A DNA stretch of 64,000 bases from Actinomadura terrae (GCF_022751215.1 NZ_JAICDG010000003.1:248001-312000); one strand, 5' to 3'. Shown: positions 26,032-33,679, counted from the stretch's first letter. Made by a program: numbers and translations. Notes: generated by a model from the sequence alone, not told the origin.

Positions 26032-26190
26032 TCAGACGCTGCCCGACAGCGCGTATCCGGCGAGGGCTCCGACCGAGGCCCAGCACAGGACGGACGCCTC
26101 CAGCGCCGCCGCCGCGACGGCGAGCAGGGCCAGCGCGGCGGCGGGCGGGAGCGGGTCGGCCAGGCCGCGGCGGGCGGTCAGCGCGCGCAC
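26032..26190 (-). CDS. 52-aa single-span membrane peptide
   Basis: GTG 26190 to stop 26032; overlaps the end of the Cys-rich gene by 13 bases. Sequence starts VRALTARRGLADPLPP and is then almost wholly hydrophobic, with one Cys, ending GALAGYALSGSV. The continuous chain of overlaps through this operon and the otherwise unexplained 140-base gap support a real coupled gene. There is no independent ribosome site, so confidence is moderate. Confidence 0.5.
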   Translation of the reverse strand: MRALTARRGLADPLPPAAALALLAVAAAALEASVLCWASVGALAGYALSGSV

Positions 26191-26732
26191 GTCATCGCCT
26201 TGCGGCAGATGGTCTTGTACCAGTTGCCCTTCTTGGTCTTGTTCCATCCGTCGTGGCAGCGCCAGGTGACGCCCTTGGCGCAGTCGCCGCACTTCTTCTT
26301 GTAGGCCCAGATCCAGCCGTCGTAGCCGCCGGTGTAGCACTCGTTGGGGCGCAGCTTGAACCAGCCCGGGTCGGACGTCCCGGACTTGTGGAAGCCCTTG
26401 TACTTCCCGCTGGTCCGGCAGCACCACGCGCAGACATAGCTGGGCCCGCAGCCGGGGGAGCAGTTGTGGTCGCGCGCGTAGGACGGGCAGCGCGGATAGA
26501 TGTCGTAGTACCCGGCCAGGCTGAACCCGGACGCGATGGCCTGGCGCGCGGGCGGGAACACGCCGAGCGCGTTCAGCCCGGCGGCGGCGCCCGCAGCGGC
26601 GAGCCCGGTCAGGAGGCTGCGCCGGGCCTGCCCGGCCCCGGCCTCCCGGTCGGGAACGGGGCGCCGCCGCACGCGTCCTGCTCCGGTGGGGCGCGGGCCG
26701 CGCAGCGGGGGGACGTCCTCGAACTCGATCAT
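26178..26732 (-). CDS. Tat-exported 12-Cys protein, MauA-like (methylamine dehydrogenase light-chain-like)
   Basis: 184 aa from ATG 26732 (ATGA overlap with the thioredoxin gene). A twin-arginine signal (ARRSLLTGLAAAG, residues 36-48) is followed by a mature part with 12 Cys (82, 91, 95, 101, 104, 105, 132, 148, 151, 159, 176, 182) and seven Trp. The stretch ECYTGGYDGWIWAYKKKCGDC (split: Cys132-Tyr133, Ala143-Tyr144, Cys148) recalls CY...IAYRDCCG of MADH light chains, which also have 12 Cys as six disulfides. MauE and MauD homologues next to it fit disulfide maturation. No MauB or MauG is present, so tryptophan tryptophylquinone is doubtful. Alternative: a fulvocin-C-like Cys-rich exported peptide. 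Confidence 0.6.
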   Translation of the reverse strand: MIEFEDVPPLRGPRPTGAGRVRRRPVPDREAGAGQARRSLLTGLAAAGAAAGLNALGVFPPARQAIASGFSLAGYYDIYPRCPSYARDHNCSPGCGPSYVCAWCCRTSGKYKGFHKSGTSDPGWFKLRPNECYTGGYDGWIWAYKKKCGDCAKGVTWRCHDGWNKTKKGNWYKTICRKAMTCAR

Positions 26733-27196
26733 CGTGCCGCCTCCGGGGCCAGTTCGCGCAGCGCCTCGGCGGACCCGACGGGCTCGGACGCCCGGACCCG
26801 CCCGTCCTCCCCGACGAGGACGGCGAAGGGCGTGGCCGGGATGCGGTAGTCGGCGAACAGCCCGCCACGCTCGAAGGCGAGCACCGTGCCGGGGAGGCCG
26901 GGCGCGTCGGGGGCGTCGGGCGCGGCCCCGGCGAACACCGCGTGCAGCGGGCCGCCGAGGTCCCCGGCGGCGGCGAGGACGTCGGCGCAGGCACCGCAGT
27001 CGCGGTCGACGAACAGCAGCAGCCCCGGGCCGAGGCGGTCGAACGCGGGCGCCCGGCCGCCCACAACGGGCCCGAGTGCGCTCGACCCCTGCGGCGCGCC
27101 CAGCGCGTGGACCTGCCGGACGAGCCCGGCGACGACCAGCGCGAGCAGCAGGATCGCCGCCCACGACAGCAGCAGCGCGCTCTCCTGGAAGCTCAT
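26729..27196 (-). CDS. MauD-like membrane-anchored thioredoxin
   Basis: 155 aa from ATG 27196, overlapping the MauE-like gene by ATGA. An N-terminal membrane anchor (about 8-26) is followed by a thioredoxin-like fold facing outward with the active-site CGAC (Cys67-Cys70, LLFVDRDCGACADVL) and a cis-Pro region (RIPATPFAVLVGEDGRV). MauD proteins act as disulfide isomerases for the light chain of methylamine dehydrogenase. Here the likely client is the 12-Cys protein encoded immediately downstream. The fold is clear; exact role is inferred from context. Confidence 0.82.
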   Translation of the reverse strand: MSFQESALLLSWAAILLLALVVAGLVRQVHALGAPQGSSALGPVVGGRAPAFDRLGPGLLLFVDRDCGACADVLAAAGDLGGPLHAVFAGAAPDAPDAPGLPGTVLAFERGGLFADYRIPATPFAVLVGEDGRVRASEPVGSAEALRELAPEAAR

Positions 27197-27723
27197 CGGA
27201 GCCTCCTCTCCTCGATCATGGCGTGCGGGAGCGTCCAGAGGATCACCGCGAACGCCAGGCCCGCCGCGACGATGACGGACGCCTCGTATCCGGACGGCCC
27301 GTCCGGAGGCCCCCAGACCGCGCCGGTGAGGGCGAGCACGGCGAGGGCGGCGGCGCGGACGGCGATCCACCCGGTCATGGGCGTGCCGGTGCCCCCGGCG
27401 CACCCGCAGGGGACGCCGCTCCGCGTCCGCGCGACATAGGCCGCGTACGCCCCGTACAGGCCGAGGAGCAGGGCGGACGCCAGGGAGGAGACGCGGAACG
27501 CCCCGTCCAGCGCCCGGAGCACGGTCACCGCGAGGCAGGCGCCCGCCACGGCCTCGACGACGATCATGAGCACGGCCACCGGCCGGGCGAGCGCGGCGGG
27601 GAACACGCCCTGGGCCCGCAGCGCCGCCGCCAGCGCGCCCGGCCGCGCGGCGTGCCCGGCCGCCGAGCCGAGCAGGACGAGCGGCACCGCGACGGCCGCG
27701 GTCCCGGCCGGCAGCGCGGTCAC
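27193..27723 (-). CDS. MauE/DoxX-family redox membrane protein
   Basis: 176 aa from GTG 27723 (GTGA overlap with the preceding gene). Four to five membrane segments; the characteristic VPCGCAGG motif (Cys106, Cys108) lies in a loop after TM3, as in MauE, which is thought to move reducing equivalents across the membrane to MauD. N-terminal Ala-rich helices match the DoxX/MauE fold. Neighbouring MauD-like and 12-Cys genes make a redox-maturation module. Confidence 0.82.
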   Translation of the reverse strand: MTALPAGTAAVAVPLVLLGSAAGHAARPGALAAALRAQGVFPAALARPVAVLMIVVEAVAGACLAVTVLRALDGAFRVSSLASALLLGLYGAYAAYVARTRSGVPCGCAGGTGTPMTGWIAVRAAALAVLALTGAVWGPPDGPSGYEASVIVAAGLAFAVILWTLPHAMIEERRLR

Positions 27724-28424
27724 CGGACGGCCTCCACCGCCAGCCGCGCCAGCCGCGCGGGCACCTCGCGCACGTGCTCCTCCTCGGGCAGGACGGTCAC
27801 CAGCAGCGACCGCAGCGCCAGCAGGAAGTAGGGGCCCTGGCCCTCGACCGTGTCGCGGAACAGCTCGCCGCCCGCGACCGGGGCGCCGCGCCAGGACGGC
27901 AGCCGCCCGCGGGTCCGCCGGGTCAGCGCCGTGATCTCCAGGAGCCCGACGCCGGGGACCTCCTTGACCAGCTCGGCGGGCTCGGTGCGGCGGGCGCGTC
28001 CCCGGGTCTCCGCCGTGACGCCGTCCTCGTGCTCGGTCAGCCGGAGGGTGTCGAAGAACGCGACGGCGTCGGCGGGACGGGCGTGGTAAAGGTGGGTGAA
28101 CACCGCGTGCCGGCGCCCCTCCCACACGGCCGCGAGCATCGGGTCGGCCACGCCGGTGGCGGCGTCGCGGGACCGGGCGCGCCCGACCCGCAGCCGCCCG
28201 CCCTGGAGCCTGAACTCCTGCTCGAAGCGTTCGACGCCGACGTCCTCGGCCCAGGCCAGAGCGCCCGCGCGGGTGCCGCTGGAGATCTCGTGCAGGCGTC
28301 CGCCGTCCGCGACGCGCGCCACGCTGGTGGAGGGTCTTCGGAGGTCGTGCGGGCCCGCGATCCGGATCCGCACACCGTCCAGTGAGCGGTGGGTGACCTC
28401 GGCGGCAGACAAGCGGGCGCTCAT
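27720..28424 (-). CDS. Hypothetical protein, first gene of Mau-like operon
   Basis: 234 aa from ATG 28424 with an AGGGG ribosome site seven bases upstream. Soluble, charged, no signal peptide, no Cys. It reads MSARLSAAEVTHRSLDGVRI, then a region with FEQEFRLQGGRLRVGRARSR and a C-terminal hydrophobic helix (GPYFLLALRSLLVTVLP). It does not resemble the MauB beta-propeller. It is the promoter-proximal gene of the operon and overlaps MauE by 4 bp. Family unknown; it may be a chaperone or regulatory partner of the exported protein. Confidence 0.7.
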   Translation of the reverse strand: MSARLSAAEVTHRSLDGVRIRIAGPHDLRRPSTSVARVADGGRLHEISSGTRAGALAWAEDVGVERFEQEFRLQGGRLRVGRARSRDAATGVADPMLAAVWEGRRHAVFTHLYHARPADAVAFFDTLRLTEHEDGVTAETRGRARRTEPAELVKEVPGVGLLEITALTRRTRGRLPSWRGAPVAGGELFRDTVEGQGPYFLLALRSLLVTVLPEEEHVREVPARLARLAVEAVR

Positions 28425-28700
28425 GTCGATCCCCTGCCCCTTCACGCGGGACGAACCAGGAGTGACAACCTCGAAACTACGCGCGATAAGCCGAAACAAG
28501 GAGAAAACTGCCGGAAGCGGTCATGGCCGCCGAGCGGGTAGGGTCACGCCGGGACGCGCGGCGTTTCAGCGGCGGCCGCGTCCGCCGCCCCCGGTAGTGT
28601 CGGGTGGCTCGCCGGCGGGCCCGGCGGTGCCTTTCGCGGCGTGTCCGGCGGCGTCCCCTGCGGTGGTCCCGGCATGGTGCTCCCGAGCGTGAGGTGGAAC
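28425..28700. promoter_or_regulatory. Divergent region, Mau-like operon / dut
   Basis: 276 bases holding promoters for both directions. An AT-rich patch at 28470-28506 (gaaactacgcgcgataagcc) lies 45-80 bases from the operon start and is the likely -10 zone for the leftward operon. The dut ribosome site (gaggtgg) is at 28691-28697. Confidence 0.4.
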
Positions 28701-29192
28701 GTGAGCAAGGTCGATGTGCTGATCAAGCGGCTGGACCCGGAGTTGCCCCTGCCGCGGTACGCGCACGCGGGCGACGCGGGCGCCGACCTCGTCGCGGCCG
28801 TCGACGTCGAACTGCCGCCGGGGGAGCGGGCCGTCGTCCCCACCGGCATGGCGATCGCGCTGCCGGACGGCTACGCCGCCTTCGTTCACCCGCGCTCGGG
28901 ATTGGGCGCTAGGTTGGGAGTGACCATAGTGAACGCACCCGGGACGGTCGACGCCGGCTATCGGGGTGAGATCCATGTGACCCTGCTGAACACCGACCCC
29001 CGCGCCACGGTCTCCCTGCGGCGCGGAGACCGGATCGCCCAGATGGTCGTCCAGCGGGTCGAACAGGCCGTGTTCCACGAGGTCACAGAGCTTCCCGGCT
29101 CGGCGCGCGGAACCGGCGGATTCGGCTCCACCGGCGGATTCGGCGCCGCGGGCGGATTCGCGGATAATGAGCACAGTCGAGAAGGAGCGTGA
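28701..29192 (+). CDS. dut: Deoxyuridine 5'-triphosphate nucleotidohydrolase
   Basis: 163 aa from GTG 28701, preceded by gaggtgg. It hydrolyses dUTP to dUMP, keeping uracil out of DNA. All five trimeric dUTPase motifs are present: AGDAGADL, HPRSGLGA, NAPGTVDAGYRGEI, RGDRIAQMVVQ and the P-loop-like tail RGTGGFGSTG. The C-terminal Gly/Phe-rich tail is repeated (GGFGSTGGFGAAGGF). Next to DUF3710 as in most actinobacteria, with only 3 bases between the genes. Confidence 0.96.
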   Translation: MSKVDVLIKRLDPELPLPRYAHAGDAGADLVAAVDVELPPGERAVVPTGMAIALPDGYAAFVHPRSGLGARLGVTIVNAPGTVDAGYRGEIHVTLLNTDPRATVSLRRGDRIAQMVVQRVEQAVFHEVTELPGSARGTGGFGSTGGFGAAGGFADNEHSREGA

Positions 29193-29195
29193 GTC

Positions 29196-30023
29196 GTGGC
29201 TTTTGGACGTCGCCGGCAGGCCGAGGAGCCTGAGAAGGGTCCCGAGCTGACCGAGGAGCCGGCGGATGCCGTTGAGGAGGCCGACGAGGAGGAGGCCGCC
29301 AAGGCGGACTCCGGCGAGGGCGGTCCCTGGGACTCCGAGGACTCCTTCCCCGAGTTGCAGCGGCTCGACTTCGGCTCCCTTCAGGTTCCCGTCGCCCCGG
29401 GGCTCGGTTTCCAGGTGAACTTCGAGGCCACCCAGGTCGACGAGGAGGGCAACCCGCTCGACGGGCGTCCCGTCGCGGTCCTCGTGCAGTACGAGGAGAG
29501 CGCCATGCAACTCCAGGTGTTCGCCGCGCCCAAGCGCAGCGGCATCTGGGAGGACGTGCGCCGGGAGACCGCCAAGGACATCCAGGAGGAGGCCAACGGC
29601 CAGACCCAGGAGGGCGAGGGACCGTTCGGCCCCGAGCTGCTGGCGATGGTCCCCGCGCCGCTGACCGAGGAGGTCCTCGCGGAGATGCCGCAGGAGGTCC
29701 GCGAGCAGATCCCGGCCGAGTTCGTCGAGCAGGGCTGGGCGCCGCAGATCATCCGCTTCCTCGGCGTGGACGGCCCCCGCTGGTTCCTCCAGGCCGTGGT
29801 GCAGGGCGCCGCGATCGAGGACGAGGAGCAGTGGCAGGTGCTGGAGGACGTGCTGCGCGGCGTGGTCGTCGTCCGCGGCGACGCCCCGATGCCCCCGCGC
29901 GACCTGCTCGAACTCCAGATCCCCAAGGAGTTCAGCGAGGGCGGCGAGGACGGCGGCGAAGAGGCCGCCGAGCAGACCTTCGACCCGTTCGAGCGCGGCC
30001 CGGAGATCACCGAGGTCCGCTAG
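29196..30023 (+). CDS. DUF3710 family protein
   Basis: 275 aa from GTG 29196. An acidic N-terminal region (about 10-55) is followed by the conserved core GSLQVPVAPGLGFQVNFE, LQVFAAPKRSGIWEDVR and GVDGPRWFLQAVVQG, then an acidic tail. This matches the actinobacterial DUF3710 family that follows dut (Rv2696c). Soluble; function unknown. A stem-loop terminator lies just after it. Confidence 0.93.
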   Translation: MAFGRRRQAEEPEKGPELTEEPADAVEEADEEEAAKADSGEGGPWDSEDSFPELQRLDFGSLQVPVAPGLGFQVNFEATQVDEEGNPLDGRPVAVLVQYEESAMQLQVFAAPKRSGIWEDVRRETAKDIQEEANGQTQEGEGPFGPELLAMVPAPLTEEVLAEMPQEVREQIPAEFVEQGWAPQIIRFLGVDGPRWFLQAVVQGAAIEDEEQWQVLEDVLRGVVVVRGDAPMPPRDLLELQIPKEFSEGGEDGGEEAAEQTFDPFERGPEITEVR

Positions 30024-30035
30024 CACGGCTTCGCG

Positions 30036-30081
30036 GCGCCGGGTGGCACGTGCCTTTTCGGACGTGCGGCCCGGCGCTTTT
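30036..30081 (+). terminator. Intrinsic terminator after DUF3710
   Basis: gcgccggg (30036-30043) pairs with cccggcgc (30070-30077) and gcacgt (30046-30051) with acgtgc (30062-30067), followed by tttt (30078-30081). It ends the dut-DUF3710 unit. Confidence 0.75.
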
Positions 30082-30142
30082 GCGTCCCCGGCCAGCTGTT
30101 ATGGGCCTTGCGTCCGGTCGGCGCCGGGTGGTGAATCGGTAC

Positions 30143-30223
30143 ATGTCGAAGAAGACGCGCAAACGTCGCGCCCGTAAACGCTCGAAGCACAACAAGGGCA
30201 AGCGCCCCAACGCCCGCCACTGA
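30143..30223 (+). CDS. 50S ribosomal protein bL37-like micro-protein
   Basis: 26 aa, MSKKTRKRRARKRSKHNK then GKRPNARH. The extreme basicity and the ending NKGKRPNA match the actinobacterial bL37 proteins seen in mycobacterial 50S subunits (about 24 aa, ending NHGKRPNA). No strong ribosome site is seen before ATG 30143; an in-frame ATG at 30101 would add a 14-residue leader. It lies after the DUF3710 terminator, so it needs its own promoter. The sequence match is good but the family is so short that caution is needed. Confidence 0.6.
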   Translation: MSKKTRKRRARKRSKHNKGKRPNARH

Positions 30224-30277
30224 CGGCACCCCGGTACCGGGCACCCGGTCGCCTCGCCCGGCCGCCTCGCCCGGTCG

Positions 30278-30979
30278 TCAGGTCTCGATCATCTCGAAGA
30301 CCATCGCGTGCTCGACGCCGAACGCCCGGCCCGCCGGCTCCATGATCCCGGTGAGGAAGGCGGCGGCGTCGAACCCGGCGCCCAGGTTCGTGTAGTAGAC
30401 CTCGTGCGCGAGCAGCGAGTCGATGCCGGCCTGGAGGTGGCCGGACACGTCCACGTAGTGCGTGGCCTGCGGCGAACCGCCGAACAGCGCGAACCGGACG
30501 CCGGACCACGGCTCCAGGCCGAGGTCGCGGAACACCCACCGGTTCCCCGCGTCCCGGACGGCGTCGGCCACCGCGAGCCCGAGGACGCGGTGGTCGGCCA
30601 TGTTGAACCCGCCGTTCGGGAACGTCTCCCGGAAGTTCAGCGAGATCACCACCTCGGGACGGTGCCGCCGGATCGCCGCGGTCAGCACGCGCCGCAGCGG
30701 CAGCCCGTACTCCAGCATGCCGTCGGGCAGGTCGAGGAACTCGACGGTGTCGACGCCGACGCGGCGGGCGGCCTCGGTCTGCTCCGCCGCGCGGACCCGG
30801 CCGGCCTCCTCCGGGTCCATGCCGTCGATCCCGGCCTCGCCCCGGGTGGCGAGCACCTCCACGACCGTCTTGCCCTGCCCGGTCCATTTCGCGACGGCGG
30901 TCGAGCCGCCGTACTCCAGGTCGTCCGGGTGCGCGACGATCGCGAGCGCCCGTTCCCAGTCCTCAGGTACCGCGTCCAT
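30278..30979 (-). CDS. PIG-L family N-acetylglucosamine-type deacetylase
   Basis: 233 aa from ATG 30979. Zinc-dependent deacetylase fold: AIVAHPDDLEYGG (metal ligands His, Asp, Asp) and the later NMADHRVLGLAV with a third ligand His. Members include MshB (mycothiol), Mca and deacetylases of antibiotic pathways. The middle (RGEAGIDGMDPEEAGRVRAAEQ) is typical of the general LmbE clade rather than of MshB. It stands alone. Substrate unknown. Confidence 0.9.
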   Translation of the reverse strand: MDAVPEDWERALAIVAHPDDLEYGGSTAVAKWTGQGKTVVEVLATRGEAGIDGMDPEEAGRVRAAEQTEAARRVGVDTVEFLDLPDGMLEYGLPLRRVLTAAIRRHRPEVVISLNFRETFPNGGFNMADHRVLGLAVADAVRDAGNRWVFRDLGLEPWSGVRFALFGGSPQATHYVDVSGHLQAGIDSLLAHEVYYTNLGAGFDAAAFLTGIMEPAGRAFGVEHAMVFEMIET

Positions 30980-31215
30980 CCCGCCATTCTCGCGTGCCCC
31001 GCGAGCCACTCGGTCCACGGCGACCCCGCGCCCGCTGAGAAGGATGGCCTTTCGCTCTCCTGCGACCCATCCGGAAATATCGGGGTACGACTCCTCATGA
31101 ACTGTGCGGGATGACAGCGTGACCACGTCGGGACAATGGATTGTCGAACGGCTCGCCTGAGTTTACCGTCGTGATCATCGCGCACTTGTCAGGTGCGCTT
31201 CACAAAGGAGAGGGC
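30980..31215. other. Intergenic region
   Basis: 236 bases between the divergent PIG-L gene and a secreted-protein gene. AT content rises at 31060-31150, suggesting promoters. The AAAGGAG ribosome site of the rightward gene is at 31204-31210. No further gene seen. Confidence 0.35.
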
Positions 31216-31683
31216 ATGCTGGTCAGAAGGATTCTGCTCATGCTGTCGGTGGCCGCCACGACGGTGCTCGGTGTGGTGTTCGCCCAACCCGCCAACGCCG
31301 AGTATGTGATTACGTCAAGTTTCGACAAGCAGGTGGCCAAGCCGGGCGAGACGGCGACCTTGACGGTCACTTTCAAGAACCCCGAAACCGTCGATGTCAC
31401 GTTCACATTCCTGACCGTGAACAGCTCCTACGACACGATGCTCGGCAAGGCCAAATACAAAATGGGCGAGTGCACCGGCGAGATCACGGACTGTAATCAC
31501 TTCACGACGCCGATCCCTCCTGGTGGGACGCGTACTATGACGGTGCCGGTGGCGATCGAGGCCGACTCGCCCTGTGGAGCCCAGGTCCGCGTCGGGTTCT
31601 ACTTCTACAGCTATCGCGAGTCGACCGCGGGGGCGTTCGACGGTGTTGTGGGGGGTGGGCCCCCTGTGAACGTCCAGTGCTGA
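31216..31683 (+). CDS. Secreted protein of unknown family
   Basis: 155 aa from ATG 31216, preceded by AAAGGAG. Signal peptide cut after QPANA (about residue 26). The mature part looks like an Ig-like or DUF11-type beta-sandwich: SFDKQVAKPGETATLTVTF, then PVAIEADSPCGAQVRVGFYF. Four Cys could form two disulfides. Probably a cell-surface or extracellular protein. A long hairpin terminator follows. Family assignment is tentative. Confidence 0.72.
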   Translation: MLVRRILLMLSVAATTVLGVVFAQPANAEYVITSSFDKQVAKPGETATLTVTFKNPETVDVTFTFLTVNSSYDTMLGKAKYKMGECTGEITDCNHFTTPIPPGGTRTMTVPVAIEADSPCGAQVRVGFYFYSYRESTAGAFDGVVGGGPPVNVQC

Positions 31684-31720
31684 CGGGTCCGCCTTCCGTG
31701 GTCGTCAACAAATAGCTGCC

Positions 31721-31763
31721 ACCGCCTCGAAACCAGCCCTAGCGGCTGGTTTCGATTGGCGGT
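31721..31763. terminator. Long hairpin terminator
   Basis: tcgaaaccagcc (31727-31738) / ggctggtttcga (31744-31755), a perfect 12-bp stem with loop ctagc, extended by accgcc (31721-31726) with ggcggt (31758-31763). Strong structure after the secreted-protein gene. Confidence 0.8.
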
Positions 31764-31976
31764 GATCCAATGGAACGGTGCACCCCCGGATGTCAATTCT
31801 GTTCGGGTGGGTCGCGGTTAAATGTTGATGATTGACAGCGCTACCAGTAAAAGTTACTCTCCGTTCAGTTCCTGGGTTCCGCGCCCATAGTCGGGCGCCG
31901 ATGGAGAACGGGTTGCCGGGCAGCCGCATTTTCGGTCAGCCAAGACAGTGTCCACTCCCAGTGAGGAGGGAATCCC
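31764..31976. other. Leader and promoter region of DUF4360 gene
   Basis: 213 bases. 31798-31865 is AT-richer than the surroundings (around gttaaatgttgatgattgac) and is a likely promoter. GAGGAGGG at 31960-31967 is the ribosome site for the DUF4360 gene. No other gene visible. Confidence 0.4.
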
Positions 31977-32618
31977 ATGCGTAAGGGAATTGTCGTTTCC
32001 GCTGCGGCGTTCGCGGTGACGGCGGCGGCGGTCACACCGGCCGTCGCCGCTCCGCGCCCCGCCAACGGCCCGGACGGTGTCACCGTCGAGATCGCGGCCG
32101 TCAACGGGACCGGGTGCCCGCCCGGCACCGCGGCCGTGGCGCTCTCGGACGACAAAGAGGCGTTCACCGTCACCTACAGCGACTACATGGCACAGGCGGG
32201 AGGCTCGTCGAGGCCCATCGACCACCGCAAGCAGTGCCTGTTGTCCCTGAACCTGCACGTCCCGCAGGGCTACACCTACGCCGTCTCGTCGGCGGACTAC
32301 CGCGGTTACGCCCACCTGGCGGACGATGCGGGCGCCGTCGTGGGCGCCAGCTACTACTTCCAGGGGAACCCGCAGACCGGACGGGTCCTGCACAACCTCA
32401 AGGGAACCTTCGACGAGAACTGGCAGTTCACCGACCGCGCCCCGGCGGACCAGCTGATCTGGAAGCCGTGCGGCGAGGACCGGAACCTCAACATCATCAC
32501 CGAGTTGCGGGCCAGCGACGGGAACCCGAACTCGTCGAAGGTCAGCTTCATCGCCATGGACTCCACCGACAGCAGCATCAGGTCGACCTACCACTTCGTC
32601 TGGAAGCACTGCTACTAG
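31977..32618 (+). CDS. DUF4360 domain secreted protein
   Basis: 213 aa from ATG 31977. Signal peptide (1-24, ending PAVAA). The mature part shows the DUF4360 pattern: VNGTGCPPGTAAVALSDDKEAFTVTYSDY, split by family knowledge into a Cys-containing start and a beta-strand; RKQCLLSLNLHVPQGYTYAV; and the C-terminal DSTDSSIRSTYHFVWKHC. Four conserved Cys. The family is abundant in actinomycetes and fungi and is presumed extracellular; function unknown. Confidence 0.88.
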   Translation: MRKGIVVSAAAFAVTAAAVTPAVAAPRPANGPDGVTVEIAAVNGTGCPPGTAAVALSDDKEAFTVTYSDYMAQAGGSSRPIDHRKQCLLSLNLHVPQGYTYAVSSADYRGYAHLADDAGAVVGASYYFQGNPQTGRVLHNLKGTFDENWQFTDRAPADQLIWKPCGEDRNLNIITELRASDGNPNSSKVSFIAMDSTDSSIRSTYHFVWKHCY

Positions 32619-32641
32619 GAGCCCCTGATCGCGGCACCCGT

Positions 32642-32678
32642 CCGGGCCGCACCGGACCAGTGGGCCGGTGCGGCCCGG
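32642..32678. terminator. Bidirectional hairpin terminator
   Basis: ccgggccgcaccgg (32642-32655) / ccggtgcggcccgg (32665-32678), 14 bp perfect, loop of 9. It lies between the convergent DUF4360 and imine-reductase genes. Confidence 0.8.
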
Positions 32679-32724
32679 AACGGGCCGTCGACGGGGCCCG
32701 CCGCCCGGCGGCGGCGCGCGGAGC

Positions 32725-33672
32725 TCAGGCCGCGGAGGCCTTGAAGATCTCGAACATCGCGAAGTAGTTCTCGGCGCCGCGTCCCTCGGCGACCGCGTGT
32801 TCGGCGAGTTCCCGCATCAGGCGGGGCCAGCCGGAGTGGACGCCCTGCTCGGCGCTGGTGCGGGCGATGTGCTCGAGCGCGTTCAGATTCATCTGCATGG
32901 TTCCGAAGTCACCTGGATAGGCGCCCCTGTCCAGGTTCGGCGCCTGTTCGGCGAGGGTCGCGGGGGACAGCACGACGGGCATGAACCACCCCAGTGCGAG
33001 GTCGGCGAACTCGGTCGCGGACACCTCCGCCGAACCGGCCAGCGCCGCGGCGTGCAGGAAACCGTTCAGGGTCGCGTACATCATGCCGAGCAGCGCGGTG
33101 TTGAGCAGCACCGCCAACCCGGGGTCCGCGCCGAGGTGGCGGGAGTCGCCGAGGAGCGCCAGCGCCCCCTCGTGCCGGTCGAAGACGTCCTTCGGGCCGC
33201 TGTAGAGCAGCACGGACCCAGGACGTCCGACGAGCGTCGGCGGCACCATGATCGCGCCGTCGAGGTAGCCGAGGCCGCGCTCGTCCGCCCAGGCCGCCGC
33301 CGCGCGCGCCTCGGCCGGGGTGCCCGAGGTGAGGTTGACCAGGACGCGTCCGGCGAGGGCGGCGTCCGCGCCGGCGGAGTCGAGCACCCGGTGGAAGGCC
33401 GCGTAGTCGTTGAGGCACACGATCGTGACGGGGCTCGCGGCCACGGCCCCGGCGACGGTGGACGCGCGGCTGGCGCCCCGCGAGACCAGGCCGTCGGCCT
33501 TGGCCGGGGTGCGGTTCCAGACCGTCAGGGAACTGCCCTTGTCGAGGAAGGTCGCCGCCAATGCCGTGCCCATCGGCCCCAGCCCGAGAACGGTGACGTC
33601 GGTGTCGTGGTCGACAGGGGATTCGCGGTCAACGGAGGATTCGCGGTCAACGGAAGATTCATTGTCTGCCAT
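32725..33672 (-). CDS. NAD(P)-dependent imine reductase-like oxidoreductase
   Basis: 315 aa from ATG 33672. Rossmann domain VTVLGLGPMGTALAATFLDKG with NRTPAKAD (NADP-type) and a C-terminal helical domain (GTMQMNLNALEHI...SGWPRLMRELAEHAVAEG) typical of imine reductases. It should reduce cyclic or linear C=N bonds using NADPH. The first 20 residues contain an SVDRES repeat encoded by an 18-base tandem repeat. It is divergent from a MerR-type gene; the shared 60-base region carries a MerR-type operator, so regulation by that protein is likely. Confidence 0.88.
   Translation of the reverse strand: MADNESSVDRESSVDRESPVDHDTDVTVLGLGPMGTALAATFLDKGSSLTVWNRTPAKADGLVSRGASRASTVAGAVAASPVTIVCLNDYAAFHRVLDSAGADAALAGRVLVNLTSGTPAEARAAAAWADERGLGYLDGAIMVPPTLVGRPGSVLLYSGPKDVFDRHEGALALLGDSRHLGADPGLAVLLNTALLGMMYATLNGFLHAAALAGSAEVSATEFADLALGWFMPVVLSPATLAEQAPNLDRGAYPGDFGTMQMNLNALEHIARTSAEQGVHSGWPRLMRELAEHAVAEGRGAENYFAMFEIFKASAA
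33620..33655. repeat. 18-base tandem repeat in imine reductase start
   Basis: Two adjacent 18-base units beginning gattcgcggtcaacgga (33620-33637, 33638-33655) and a partial third. In frame they encode the repeated SVDRES of the enzyme N-terminus, so copy-number changes would not break the gene. Confidence 0.75.
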
Positions 33673-33679
33673 GCCGGAT

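Noticed and set aside
20500..28400. A natural-product gene cluster (P450 plus alternate synthetase plus Cys-rich peptide)
   Set aside because: No core biosynthetic enzyme such as PKS, NRPS, terpene cyclase or RiPP modification enzyme was found.
25459..28424. A complete methylamine dehydrogenase system
   Set aside because: No heavy-chain beta-propeller, no di-heme MauG and no amicyanin are encoded in the window, so only a partial Mau-like module can be claimed.
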